In this document: positions 44,187 through 53,845 of the stretch, one piece after another
Position numbering within the stretch: the first letter of the stretch is position 1
How the letters are laid out: each line of letters begins with the position of its first letter
DNA from: Desulfosporosinus lacus DSM 15449
Lineage (GTDB): Bacteria; Bacillota; Desulfitobacteriia; Desulfitobacteriales; Desulfitobacteriaceae
Direction: 5' to 3'
DNA length: 64,000 bases
Assembly (NCBI RefSeq): GCF_900129935.1
Contig: NZ_FQXJ01000013.1
Location: forward strand, 92,257 to 156,256
The notes under the pieces: model-generated
What the model was told of the DNA's origin: nothing
Database searches by the model: none
What the model saw: the letters and a program-made list of their open reading frames with translations, nothing else
Translations under genes and position numbers: made by a program

Positions 44187-45971
44187 ATGAAAAAAACACT
44201 TGGGATTATTTTATCCCTTACTCTTTTATTAACAGGCACAATAGGGTGTGCCGCTGCGAAAGAAAGCTCCAATGTGGAAAGCACAAGCACCGCCACCTCT
44301 ATCGATGCGGTTTCTGTAAACTATGATAATGATGATTACTATTTTGATTGGAAAAATAGCGATTATAAGACCATCGGGTTAAACGGAAGCTCGGCCTCCG
44401 TAAAAGGAGACGGCTTAGCCGTGCAAGACTCGGTTGTTACGATCTCCGCGTCAGGTGTATATGAAATTGCCGGCACTTTAACAGACGGGAGTATTATTGT
44501 CGATGTCAATAAGGACACCGATGACGGAACGGTATTTCTTGTGTTAAATGGAGCAACTATTGAAAGTCAAACAAGTGCTCCTATCAATATTAAAGGCACC
44601 AAAAAGGCTGTAATAATCCTTGAAAATGACACTGAAAACTCAGTTGCTGACGGAAGTGACTACATTATAAATGCCGATGATGAACCATCCGCTGCTATTT
44701 TCAGCAAGGCCGACCTTACAATAACCGGCGCCGGCACATTAGCGGTTACAGCAGATTATAATGACGGAATTACAAGCAAGGATGACTTAAAAATAACTGA
44801 CGGTACGTTGATTATAAACGCAAAGGCTGACGGAATGGTAGGGAAGGACAGTCTAATTGTTAAAGACGGAAACATTTCCATCACTGCCGGTAAAGACGGT
44901 CTACGATCTACAAACGAAACAGATGAGGGCAAGGGAAATGTAGTTGTAGAAAACGGACAGTTCACTATTACTGCTGCAAACGATGCTATACAAGCAGCAA
45001 AGCTCGTACAAATTGACGATGGAAACTTCAATCTTAACTCTGGCGGTGGTTATCCCGGCAAGAGTATCAGTAGCGAAAACAATGATTTTGGTGGTCACCC
45101 CGATCAAAATGCCACCTCCACTTCAGAGAGTACTGATGAGGAAGAAAGCAAAAAAGGCTTAAAGGCAGGGCAAGGTATTCTTGTAAACGGCGGTAATATC
45201 AATGTTTCATCCTATGAGGATTCAATACACAGCAACAATAATGTTGCCATAAAGGGTGGAATTCTGACCTTGCAAAGCGGGGATGATGGGTTGCACGCCG
45301 ACAATAATATATTCATAGACAATGGAGAAATTACCATAAAGAACTCGTATGAGAGTTTAGAGGGTTCAAATATAACTGTAAATGGCGGGAAAATTAACGC
45401 CTCCTCTACCGATGACGGAATTAATGTTAATAACAACCAAGGCGTTTTGAATATAACCGGTGGCGAAGTTACTTTAAACGCAAATGGTGACGGGCTGGAC
45501 TCCAATGGGAGCATAAACATGACAGGCGGTACTGTCTATGTTGATGGTCCAGCATCTAACAATAATGCTTCTCTTGATTATGACGGCAGCTTTACCATAA
45601 GCGGGGGAACACTAGCAGCATCTGGCAGCTCTGGAATGGCTCAAGCTCCAAGCACCAATACCCAACCGTCAATCCTTATGTATTACAGCTCTGCGCAAGC
45701 GGCAGGAAGTACAATAGCGCTTAAAGATCAAGATGGAACAAGTGTTGTAACCTATACGCCATCAAAACAATATAACTCGGTTGCAATTTCTTCTCCCAAA
45801 TTATCAGTAGGCTCTACCTATACGCTTTATAGCGGAAACACCAAGCTAGTTGATGTTACACTTTCGGACTCTCTAACCTATCTTTCTGAATCGGGTGTCA
45901 CCACTAAACCGCAAAATGCAGGACCCGGTGGTGGCGGAGGCAAAGGCCCTGGTGGCAACCGCCCACAATAA
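44187..45971 (+). CDS. Lipoprotein with carbohydrate-binding beta-helix (Cthe_2159 type)
   Basis: A 594-residue secreted lipoprotein starting at the ATG at 44187 (AAAAGGAG upstream). The signal peptide LSLTLLLTGTIGC ends in a lipobox cysteine. The body consists of many short beta-helix rungs of the kind GGNINVSSYEDSIHSNNN and DDGLHADNNIFIDNG, rich in Asn, Asp and Gly. This matches the Cthe_2159 family of polysaccharide-binding beta-helix proteins. The tail is Gly/Pro-rich (GPGGGGGKGPGGNRPQ). Last gene of the operon, followed by a strong terminator. Confidence 0.85.
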   Translation: MKKTLGIILSLTLLLTGTIGCAAAKESSNVESTSTATSIDAVSVNYDNDDYYFDWKNSDYKTIGLNGSSASVKGDGLAVQDSVVTISASGVYEIAGTLTDGSIIVDVNKDTDDGTVFLVLNGATIESQTSAPINIKGTKKAVIILENDTENSVADGSDYIINADDEPSAAIFSKADLTITGAGTLAVTADYNDGITSKDDLKITDGTLIINAKADGMVGKDSLIVKDGNISITAGKDGLRSTNETDEGKGNVVVENGQFTITAANDAIQAAKLVQIDDGNFNLNSGGGYPGKSISSENNDFGGHPDQNATSTSESTDEEESKKGLKAGQGILVNGGNINVSSYEDSIHSNNNVAIKGGILTLQSGDDGLHADNNIFIDNGEITIKNSYESLEGSNITVNGGKINASSTDDGINVNNNQGVLNITGGEVTLNANGDGLDSNGSINMTGGTVYVDGPASNNNASLDYDGSFTISGGTLAASGSSGMAQAPSTNTQPSILMYYSSAQAAGSTIALKDQDGTSVVTYTPSKQYNSVAISSPKLSVGSTYTLYSGNTKLVDVTLSDSLTYLSESGVTTKPQNAGPGGGGGKGPGGNRPQ

Positions 45972-46045
45972 TCAAGAGTACCGTTCTGGAAGGACCACCT
46001 GGATGGAAAACTTACTAAGAGAAACATTTTGCTCATACTTTGGTC

Positions 46046-46078
46046 AAAAAAGGCCTCCGTGTCTCGGAGGCCTTTTTT
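46046..46078. terminator. Bidirectional terminator
   Basis: A perfect 14-bp stem (AAAAAAGGCCTCCG / CGGAGGCCTTTTTT) with a 5-nt loop between convergent genes. It has a T run in both directions. Confidence 0.92.
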
Positions 46079-46156
46079 CCACTTCCTTTTACTTCATAGC
46101 TTGCAATTTACTAATTAACTCCACCTTCGGAAGGCGCAGTTAGGGCAGCTTTTCTA

Positions 46157-48073
46157 CTATTGTTTAGCTAACGCACTCTGATAGCCAGTATTAGCTCGGT
46201 CTCTGATCTCGGGATCTAAGTTCGGCCCTTGCAGAACAGTCCAGTAGTATTTTGCCGCAATCGCATACGAAGTATCTTTATCCTCAAGGACCAAAGCATC
46301 TGCTTCATCTAATAGTTTGTCATAGGAACTAAGGATTTTCTGCGAAACGGTCGCCCTATCTGCAACCGTCACCAACGGATTATTATAAGCGGTAATATAA
46401 AATCCTAAGCCTTGTACGTAAAAATCACCTCTAGGTTGTTGATCGATCTGATATTCGTACCAGTAATCACCGTTAAAAATCAAGGATTCTAGATCAAACG
46501 CCAGATCTCCAACATGCACGGGAACAGGAGTACTCCAGCAACTAGAGAGGGTGGGAGGATTCTCAGAAGGCAAAAGGGATTTCGCAAGGTTTGTTGCACC
46601 CGGGGCAAACGTAATTGCGCTGTTGTATTTCCTTCCCATAAGGCCAAACACTTTATCCTGATAGGCATCCTCGCCAGTATAATAATTTGGGTTATTCTCT
46701 TTGGTCCAAGCATTATATCCCCATACTGCAAAATACCAATTTTCTAAAACGTTGCGGTTCCCGTCTCCAATCTTAGGGTAGGCTCGCCATTTATTATTAA
46801 GGATACGGCAACCCACTTCAAGGTTATAATCAAGATCACTTTTCAGTTTCTCTACGTCATATTCGGGGTAATTGGCTGGAGAGATTTGCATAATTCCAAT
46901 GCCACCATCTTTGGATATAAACGGTTGATCTGTTAAAGGCAAACCAGTCGTTGGATCCAGCTCATATTGTTTCCACCCGCTCTCCAAATGAGCAATGGCT
47001 TTGAGTAATACGGGAGGAATATCAAATTTATTGGCCATATCCTCAATTTTTTTACCAACAATTGCTGTTTGTTCACTTGCATCAACTGCACCAACGCCCA
47101 AATTACGTTGGCTCTCAGAAACTACCGCTTCACCGCCAAGTGCTGTTACAACACTGGCAGCCGACATGTTGCCCTTCACGAAGGCACCTGCTACAGGAGA
47201 CGTAACACCGTCTGTGAGTACAATTGCAGACTTAGTTTGAGCTGCAAGCGGTGCACCGGAGAGCGCATCAATACCCGTCACGCCATTAGCCAAGTAGACT
47301 TGGTTAAATTCGAGGGAAGTAGCGAAGTCTTTAATAACTTTATCATTCGTATCATAAGCTGTCATTCCAAAATGGCGAGTTGGGGTTGGAAGTTGAGCTA
47401 ATACTGAATCGTATATGACCCCTGTACCACCAATAACATCCGAAGCTGTAATGCCAGGGTTTGCTTGCAAAAATGATTGCGCACTCGAAGAAAGTCCTGT
47501 GCTGTCAGTTAAGAGAATTGGTTCACTCGCCTGGGAAGCAATGGAGGCAATTGAGAGCGCATCTTGGATCAGCCAGCCATAGGCAACTGCAACTTTGCTG
47601 ACCGACGCTCCAAGTGTAACCATTTGTTCAGCAATATTAACCGATGTTTCAAAGCGATCAACTCCACCAAGGGAAACAACAGTAATCTTCATAGCGGCTA
47701 ATTCATCGAGGACTCCTTGGCTAATAACAGCAGTTCCGCTGGTGACATAAACCTTGGTAACTGCTAGTTTAACAAGTTCCTCTCTAGTGGCAGGGTCAAG
47801 GACTTTTCCTGGCCCGGTCAGAAGGATAGGAGCTTTCAGATAGGAAGCGAGCGGACCGGATGTCAGTGCATCAACCATACCATATGAAGCTGAGGAAGCA
47901 AGAATTGCGGTTCCGGTCCAGCCTGTTTGATCGGCAATTTTTATTGCGGTTTGTTCAGCGGTTATACCTGCTAAACGAGTTGGGACAGTCCCTGCAGCAA
48001 ATGCATTTAAAGGGACCATAGTCAATGCCATACCAACTATAGTTAAAGAAGCAAATAATTTTTTAGTTCTCAT
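46157..48073 (-). CDS. Secreted cell-wall-binding (CWB2) lytic transglycosylase
   Basis: A 638-residue exported protein. A signal peptide (LTIVGMALTMVPLNAFAAG) is followed by three CWB2 repeats (about 30-315; e.g. GGVDRFETSVNIAEQM), which anchor proteins to wall teichoic-acid-like polymers. Then comes an SLT-type lytic transglycosylase domain (about 340-480) with the catalytic Glu in AIAHLESGWKQ and GGIGIMQISPANYP. The C-terminal 150 residues are of unknown function. It should cut peptidoglycan glycan strands at the cell surface. It converges on the VTC operon and is transcribed alone. Confidence 0.88.
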   Translation of the reverse strand: MRTKKLFASLTIVGMALTMVPLNAFAAGTVPTRLAGITAEQTAIKIADQTGWTGTAILASSASYGMVDALTSGPLASYLKAPILLTGPGKVLDPATREELVKLAVTKVYVTSGTAVISQGVLDELAAMKITVVSLGGVDRFETSVNIAEQMVTLGASVSKVAVAYGWLIQDALSIASIASQASEPILLTDSTGLSSSAQSFLQANPGITASDVIGGTGVIYDSVLAQLPTPTRHFGMTAYDTNDKVIKDFATSLEFNQVYLANGVTGIDALSGAPLAAQTKSAIVLTDGVTSPVAGAFVKGNMSAASVVTALGGEAVVSESQRNLGVGAVDASEQTAIVGKKIEDMANKFDIPPVLLKAIAHLESGWKQYELDPTTGLPLTDQPFISKDGGIGIMQISPANYPEYDVEKLKSDLDYNLEVGCRILNNKWRAYPKIGDGNRNVLENWYFAVWGYNAWTKENNPNYYTGEDAYQDKVFGLMGRKYNSAITFAPGATNLAKSLLPSENPPTLSSCWSTPVPVHVGDLAFDLESLIFNGDYWYEYQIDQQPRGDFYVQGLGFYITAYNNPLVTVADRATVSQKILSSYDKLLDEADALVLEDKDTSYAIAAKYYWTVLQGPNLDPEIRDRANTGYQSALAKQ

Positions 48074-48225
48074 GTTCTGTATTCTCCCCTCTCTTGGCTC
48101 TCCTCTGGATAATTGTTATGTCATTGTCTATCTAAGCTAGCCAATAGACTTATTTCTTGCGAGTTGTATTGGTCGTCCTAAATAAAATTCGCTGGCATTG
48201 TTCATTTTCCTTTTATTTTTTAGGA

Positions 48226-48269
48226 AAAAGCCCTCACCTGAGAAGACGTGAAGTCTGGTGAGGGCTTTT
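48226..48269 (-). terminator. Terminator of the CRP-AAA-polyferredoxin gene
   Basis: AAAAGCCCTCACC / GGTGAGGGCTTTT, a 13-bp perfect stem, followed on the minus strand by CCTAAAAAATAAAAGG. Confidence 0.85.
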
Positions 48270-48348
48270 CGTATCATTGCTGATAGACTTACTAATTTTC
48301 ATATCCCCATTACTTTTGCCAAAGTAATGCTATTATCCCTTAGAGTTT

Positions 48349-50775
48349 TTAGCGTACTAACTTATCAGAACGGGCAACTCGTTTTTCTTTAGTGCGCAAT
48401 AAGACAAGAGCAATAGTTATCCCTGTTAACACTAAACCAAACGTTATCGCAATACCATTAGCTAAAGCTGTGGCGGGAATATAAAAGGATTGCAGGCCCG
48501 ACTGCGCATTATAGCCTATCCCCAAAAAAAGCGAGCTAATGCCTGGGATATAAGCTGCTTGATACATAATATGCCCAGCCAAAACTAAGGGAGTAAATGC
48601 AAAAATCAGCTTGACACGCAAGGAAGCTGCTTTTGTTTTAAAGGGTTTGACGATCATCCAAGCGAGCATTCCCCCTGTTAAACCTGCGCCCCAATAGAAC
48701 AGACTAAACCAGACTTTCCATGAAGTGGAAACCTCTATTCTCTGGAACGATGCAAGGTAGTAGAGAGGAACTAAAATACCCAACATCACCCCAATAAACA
48801 CTGCAAATCCCTGGTTAACGCGAACCAAATGCCACACCTCTCGGCCTACAAGCCTTAAATTAACCTGTACAGAACCATTCGGACAATTTCGCACACAGTT
48901 GAAGCACAGTTTACAATCTAAATTATTATCCAAGAACGGAAGATGTTGTGACATTGGACAGCCTGGAACGTTTTCCGTTCCGACATAGCATTCAAACGTA
49001 GTGCACTTATTCAGGCAAACTGAGGGATCCGCGCGTACCTCCAACATCGAGCCTACGGAAGCAGTACCAATAAATCCTCCCAACGGGCAAAAGTGCTTAC
49101 ACCAGGTATGGCGTGGATAGAGGACCGCGATAATAATCGCACAAACTTGGATAGATATTAACAAGACAGCCGTGTAACTTGGGTTAAAGCGCATGTCGGT
49201 AATCACTTCGACCCAGAAGATTGTCAGAAATAGAAAACTAACAAGAATGTAATCATATTTTATGACAAACTCGGGAATCGCCCGGTTCATATGGACCCTT
49301 TTCTGCACAAATTCCATGATTGTTGAAAACGGACAGACCGTACACCATAGTCTGCCTAAGAAAGGAGAAATTAGAGCCAGAGCTGGCCACCATAATCCCC
49401 AAACTAATGCAAAGACCTTGGTGGAAACTGCAACTTGAGGATTAAAAAGCAACAATAAGACCAAACCGATAAACAGAGCTGCAGCTACCCGCCTTATCCA
49501 GCTAATCAACTCTCCCTTCTTCAGCAGCCCTTTTAACGTCGGTGAGGCTAAAAGGTTAATCGTATGCCCGTTTTGTTCCGCTGTAGGACCAAAAAAGATC
49601 TGTTCTAAGCCAATAACATCCTGTTCCGCAATATAAAAAGCTCTTTCGATGACTTGGATTAATTCTGAGACATTTCCCTGTTGGTAATGATGGGAGAGCA
49701 ATAATTGAGTCGCTTCCTGATTCAGAACAGGGACATTTCGCTGGTTCTTCTGGGCCAGTTTCTCCAGAAAACCTTGAGCCAATATAGGAATATCTCGTTT
49801 CCGCTTACGCAAAGGAGTTATTTCATACGTATGAGCAAAACATTTCCTCAGTTCTGGAATAATAATTCTTTCTAAATCATCCGGTTCCGAGTCCAAACCG
49901 CCAATAATGAAACATTTATTTCTTTGGGAATTTATGGACTGGGCGAGTTTAAGCTGAGTATGGGGGGAAATTAGGTTTATTTCTCGTATGAACAAGGTTC
50001 CGCCCTCAGCAATATCAAAAAGATTGGAATTATAAACGACTGAGGACTCCTCTTGACTGGCGGGCTCCATGATTAGGTCCTTCCACTGTTGATCGAAACG
50101 TCGTCCGTCCACAACCACAAAAGGGGCTTCTGTACCGGATTGGCGTTGATGAACATACCACGCCATCATCTGGCGACCGGTACCCCGTTCTCCGGTTAAT
50201 AGCAAGTGCCCTTTGGGTTGAGCAAGTTCTTCCAGTTTGCGTTCGACCTCAGCAGTCGTTCGGGCACCTCCCCAAAGTCCATAAAATTTATCTTTATATT
50301 GGTTAAGTTGCAAAGCAGAACGTAGAATCTCCTTATAATTTGCTTCAGATAAGGTGAGGTTTGCTTCATTCAGATTTTGAGTTAAGCGGCCGATAAACGT
50401 TTGGTAAAGCTTCGGCCATCGCAAAAGCATACGTGCAAATCCTTCCGAATCCAGCGCTAAAACCTGGCATTCTTCTAAGCAAAGAATTGTCGATGCGGCG
50501 GCCATGCCGTTAAGCAACGAGAATTCACCAAAGGTATCTCCTGGACTCAGTGATCTGACACGCCTCATGCGATGTCCTTCTTTTCTAATCATAATATCCG
50601 CTTTTCCCTTGATCAGAATATAAAAGGCATGTTCTTCTTGACCCTGCTTAATAATCTCAGAGCCCAAAGCATAGTTCTCCCATTGAAACTCGCTAGCCAG
50701 CTCTGCTAATTCGCCAGATGATAAATCTGAAAGTAACTCAACATTTGATAGACTATAAGCTTTATCGTCAATCAT
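48349..50775 (-). CDS. CRP-type CNBD + degenerate sigma-54-activator AAA+ + NapH/NosR-like membrane polyferredoxin fusion
   Basis: An 808-residue fusion. Residues 12-140 are a cyclic-nucleotide-binding (CRP/FNR effector) domain with LSPGDTFGEFSLLNG. Residues 165-400 resemble the AAA+ domain of sigma-54 activators, but Walker A reads GERGTGRQ (195-202, Lys replaced), the Walker B region reads GGTLFIRE (258-265, Asp replaced), the GAFTGA loop is absent and there is no helix-turn-helix. From 425 on come about 8 helices with the CxxCP / CxxxCP motifs CTVCP (478) and CKHFCP (559), a second Cys set (587-606) and the ferredoxin motif CKLCFNCVRNCP (621-632). GGAGGACGT precedes the ATG. It probably senses a signal and carries or gates electrons at the membrane (inference). 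Domain order is read directly. Confidence 0.88.
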   Translation of the reverse strand: MIDDKAYSLSNVELLSDLSSGELAELASEFQWENYALGSEIIKQGQEEHAFYILIKGKADIMIRKEGHRMRRVRSLSPGDTFGEFSLLNGMAAASTILCLEECQVLALDSEGFARMLLRWPKLYQTFIGRLTQNLNEANLTLSEANYKEILRSALQLNQYKDKFYGLWGGARTTAEVERKLEELAQPKGHLLLTGERGTGRQMMAWYVHQRQSGTEAPFVVVDGRRFDQQWKDLIMEPASQEESSVVYNSNLFDIAEGGTLFIREINLISPHTQLKLAQSINSQRNKCFIIGGLDSEPDDLERIIIPELRKCFAHTYEITPLRKRKRDIPILAQGFLEKLAQKNQRNVPVLNQEATQLLLSHHYQQGNVSELIQVIERAFYIAEQDVIGLEQIFFGPTAEQNGHTINLLASPTLKGLLKKGELISWIRRVAAALFIGLVLLLLFNPQVAVSTKVFALVWGLWWPALALISPFLGRLWCTVCPFSTIMEFVQKRVHMNRAIPEFVIKYDYILVSFLFLTIFWVEVITDMRFNPSYTAVLLISIQVCAIIIAVLYPRHTWCKHFCPLGGFIGTASVGSMLEVRADPSVCLNKCTTFECYVGTENVPGCPMSQHLPFLDNNLDCKLCFNCVRNCPNGSVQVNLRLVGREVWHLVRVNQGFAVFIGVMLGILVPLYYLASFQRIEVSTSWKVWFSLFYWGAGLTGGMLAWMIVKPFKTKAASLRVKLIFAFTPLVLAGHIMYQAAYIPGISSLFLGIGYNAQSGLQSFYIPATALANGIAITFGLVLTGITIALVLLRTKEKRVARSDKLVR

Positions 50776-50949
50776 ACGTCCTCCATCATGTTTTAAATGA
50801 CTAACCTAAAATAGTTTTAGTCCATAAACTATAACTTATCCGAATCTTTCTGACAATACAAAATTCTTTCCATCTTCAGAAATTAAAACGTTTGTGTGCA
50901 AAGGTTAGAAAAATCGCCTAAGCAAATGATTTTGGCGATATCCAGAAAA

Positions 50950-50988
50950 TAGCAAAGACCTCTGCTGAGATTTCAACAGAGGCCTTAT
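50950..50988 (-). terminator. Terminator of the molybdenum hydroxylase operon
   Basis: On the minus strand AAGGCCTCTG pairs with CAGAGGTCTT (one G-U pair), then TGCTATTTTC. The G-U pair exists only in the minus-strand transcript, which supports the direction. A smaller ATCGCC / GGCGAT inverted repeat lies at 50913-50939. Confidence 0.65.
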
Positions 50989-51008
50989 TTTTCTGGGTGA
51001 GTGCTAGC

Positions 51009-53312
51009 TTAGACTTCCTTTTTTCCCTCACGTTTTTCTTTCATAGCACGCCATACTTTTTCATAAGTGAGTGGTAAACTATCGATCCTTACCCCCATAG
51101 CGTCATAAATCGCGTTGTTGAAGCACCCCATCGTCGGATTGGTTGCTCCTTCACCAACCTCCTTCACTCCCCATGGACCAGCTGGTTCATAGCTTTCAAC
51201 TAGCTCAGAATGAACTATTGGCATGTCGAGGGCGGTCGGTAACATGTATCCACCTAGATTTGGATTTAGGATCTTTCCTTGATCATCAAACAGAACTTCT
51301 TCCCAAATGGCTTCTCCCACACCCATATACAGTGCTCCGTGTACTTGACCGTGAAGCTGCATGGGGTTGATCACCTGCCCGCAATCGTGGACATCCCAAA
51401 CTTCGCAAACATCGACTTCACCTGTTTCCTCGTCGATTTGAACCTCACTAATCTGAGCACAGAAGCTATAAGCCGGCGAAGTAGCAACAGCTGCTCCTTT
51501 AAAAGTTCCACCAAGGCGGGGAACATGGTAAACTCCACGTCCCAAAAGCGGGCCACGCAGGACAAAGAAACGACGGGCCGCTTCCTCAAAGGTAATCGTT
51601 TTGGCTGTAGGACGGGATTTAGAGAAAATAATTCCCAAACGACAATCTAAATCATCAGGGGGCAAGCTCATAATAGTGGAAGCGATATCAAGAATCTGTT
51701 TTTTGATTTCCTCACCAGCCTGCTTACATGCTGAACCAGACATTAAGGTCTGACGACTGGAATACGCACCAAAATCATGGGGAGTTGTTTCTGTGTCGGC
51801 AGCGATTATTTTCATGTTTTCATATCGGTAACCCATAGCTTCTGCTGCCATTTGACAGAGAGCAGTATCTGAGCCTTGTCCGATATCAACTGCACCTGTA
51901 TAAAGAGTAGCAGCCGTCCCATCCTCATGCACTTTAATCATCGCAGCGGATTGAGGCAGGTCATTTCGATAAATGGGGTAGCCTGCCCCCGAGACAAAAC
52001 TTCCAGTGGCAATTCCGATACCCCTACCCTTAGGGAGATTACCTTTTTTCTCACGCCAACCTGATATATCGGCCGCTTTTTCCAAACACGCTGTTAGCTC
52101 ACAAGAATTTATGCCAAAATCGTTAATAGTAACTGTATTAGGCTGACGGGCGTTGCGAAGTCGTATCTCCAAAGGATCTATTCCCAGATCTTTGGCAATG
52201 TTATCCAAATGACTTTCAAAGGCGTACTTGGGTTGGGGAGCTCCATGACCGCGCTGGGCTCCGCAGGCTGGTAAGTTAGTATAAACTCTAATCATGTCAA
52301 ACTTATAATTTTCGAATTCATAAGTCAGGGTAAGGAGTCCACCGGCATAGTAAGAGGTAGCTACCCCTAAGCTGGTGTAAGCCCCGCCGTCTGAAACGAA
52401 GTTGGCATGAACGCCAAGAATTTTACCTTCTTTGTCAACCCCAGTTGTCAGTTCCATGTACACCTTATGGCGGCCACGATTATGGGCAAACATTTCATGC
52501 CTGTCATAGAAGGTTCTGACTGGACGACCAGTTAGTTTAGAGAGCACAGACCCCGCAAATTCCAGTCCGGTAGGTTCTAGCTTACCTCCAAAACCGCCGC
52601 CTACGAAAGGTTTAATAATCCGGACGTCACCCATTTTTAGCCCAAACTCCCGAGCAATGTAATATTGAAAATAATGGGGAGACTGGGTGCTCGAATAAAT
52701 TGTCAGCTTATTATCTTTCCAGATAGAAACAGCAGAATGAGGTTCAATGGGCGACTGGTAAGTGCGCTGTCCCACAAAGTAATCCTTTCGGATATAGTGT
52801 GCCTCAGCCATAGCTTTATCCAAATCGCCGAAGTTTTGATGAATCTCAGTGTTAATATTGCGAGGATATTCATCGTGAACTTGAGGAGCCCCTTCGTCCA
52901 TGGCATGAAGTGCATCAAGCACCGCAGGAAGAACCTCGTACTCAACTTTAATCAATTTTAAGGCCTTATAACAAGTTTCTTCATCGATACATGCTACGGC
53001 AGCCACTTTGTCACCGACAAAACGAACCTTATCAATGCAAAAGATATTTTCATCCCATCGGGCTGGACTAATGCCATATTTGAGAGCGGGTACGTCCTTA
53101 TGGGTAATTACGGCTTTTACACCAGGAAGCTTTTCCGCCTCCGACGTGTCGATACTCAAGATCTTAGCATGAGCATGGGGACTAGTTAAAATTTTACCAA
53201 AAAGCATATTGGGAAATTTTAAGTCACCCGCATATTTTGCAGCACCAGTTGCTTTTTCTCGACCATCAATTTTCGGGACATTTTTGCCAATTACTGCATA
53301 ATCCTTACTCAT
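51009..53312 (-). CDS. Xanthine dehydrogenase-family molybdenum-binding subunit
   Basis: A 767-residue catalytic subunit of a molybdenum hydroxylase (xanthine dehydrogenase / aldehyde oxidoreductase / hydroxybenzoyl-CoA reductase family). Pyranopterin and Mo-site marks are PFVGGGFGGK (238-244), CGAQRGHGAPQ near 355, the QSPIEPHSA segment and the catalytic Glu in KEVGEGATNP near residue 720. The CO-dehydrogenase AYRCSFR loop is absent. It overlaps the 2Fe-2S subunit gene by 8 bp. These enzymes hydroxylate purines, N-heterocycles or aldehydes, or dehydroxylate aryl-CoA. The substrate cannot be read from the sequence. Confidence 0.92.
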   Translation of the reverse strand: MSKDYAVIGKNVPKIDGREKATGAAKYAGDLKFPNMLFGKILTSPHAHAKILSIDTSEAEKLPGVKAVITHKDVPALKYGISPARWDENIFCIDKVRFVGDKVAAVACIDEETCYKALKLIKVEYEVLPAVLDALHAMDEGAPQVHDEYPRNINTEIHQNFGDLDKAMAEAHYIRKDYFVGQRTYQSPIEPHSAVSIWKDNKLTIYSSTQSPHYFQYYIAREFGLKMGDVRIIKPFVGGGFGGKLEPTGLEFAGSVLSKLTGRPVRTFYDRHEMFAHNRGRHKVYMELTTGVDKEGKILGVHANFVSDGGAYTSLGVATSYYAGGLLTLTYEFENYKFDMIRVYTNLPACGAQRGHGAPQPKYAFESHLDNIAKDLGIDPLEIRLRNARQPNTVTINDFGINSCELTACLEKAADISGWREKKGNLPKGRGIGIATGSFVSGAGYPIYRNDLPQSAAMIKVHEDGTAATLYTGAVDIGQGSDTALCQMAAEAMGYRYENMKIIAADTETTPHDFGAYSSRQTLMSGSACKQAGEEIKKQILDIASTIMSLPPDDLDCRLGIIFSKSRPTAKTITFEEAARRFFVLRGPLLGRGVYHVPRLGGTFKGAAVATSPAYSFCAQISEVQIDEETGEVDVCEVWDVHDCGQVINPMQLHGQVHGALYMGVGEAIWEEVLFDDQGKILNPNLGGYMLPTALDMPIVHSELVESYEPAGPWGVKEVGEGATNPTMGCFNNAIYDAMGVRIDSLPLTYEKVWRAMKEKREGKKEV

Positions 53313-53829
53313 TGCTTATCACCTCTTTATCGTTAGTCTCTTCTGACACTTTGAGGACGGCCTTGACAATGTTCACAAATCCAGTACACCTGCATAAATT
53401 ACCGGCAATGGCTTCACGAACCTCCTTCTCATTAGGATGGGGATTTCTGGTTAACAAAGCCTTGGCTGAAATAATCATCCCTGGTGTACAATATCCGCAC
53501 TGTATAGCACCATTATTAATAAACGCTTCTTGGACTTTATCCAACTCAGAACTCTCGGCAATTCCTTCAATGGTCGTGATTTTTTTCCCATCAGCTTCAA
53601 TGGCTAAAATCATGCATGAATCTACCGGTTTATTCTCTAACAAAATAGTACATGAGCCGCAATCACCAAGTTCGCACCCTTTTTTTGTCCCTGTAAGATC
53701 TAACTCATCTCGTAAAACATTAACAAGCAAAGTGTTCGCTTTAACGACCCGTGTATAATCATCCCCGTTGACGTTAATTGTAATCATATAGTGTTGAATA
53801 CCATGTTTGTCGGTTATTACCTGTGACAT
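53305..53829 (-). CDS. Molybdenum hydroxylase 2Fe-2S subunit
   Basis: A 174-residue small subunit with two [2Fe-2S] clusters. The plant-type motif is GCELGDCGSCTILLE with a later Cys in DSCMILA. The second, all-helical cluster domain has AIQCGYCTPG and GNLCRCTGF. The ATG at 53829 (GGGGGGAG upstream) is used; the ATG at 53853 lies before that site. It transfers electrons from the Mo site towards the FAD subunit. Both partner genes adjoin it. Confidence 0.94.
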   Translation of the reverse strand: MSQVITDKHGIQHYMITINVNGDDYTRVVKANTLLVNVLRDELDLTGTKKGCELGDCGSCTILLENKPVDSCMILAIEADGKKITTIEGIAESSELDKVQEAFINNGAIQCGYCTPGMIISAKALLTRNPHPNEKEVREAIAGNLCRCTGFVNIVKAVLKVSEETNDKEVISNE

Positions 53830-53845
53830 TTTTCTCCCCCCTTCC

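Noticed and set aside
51009..53312. Aerobic-type carbon monoxide dehydrogenase large subunit
   Set aside because: The active-site loop AYRCSFR is absent; the equivalent region reads CGAQRGHGAPQ, as in other molybdenum hydroxylases.
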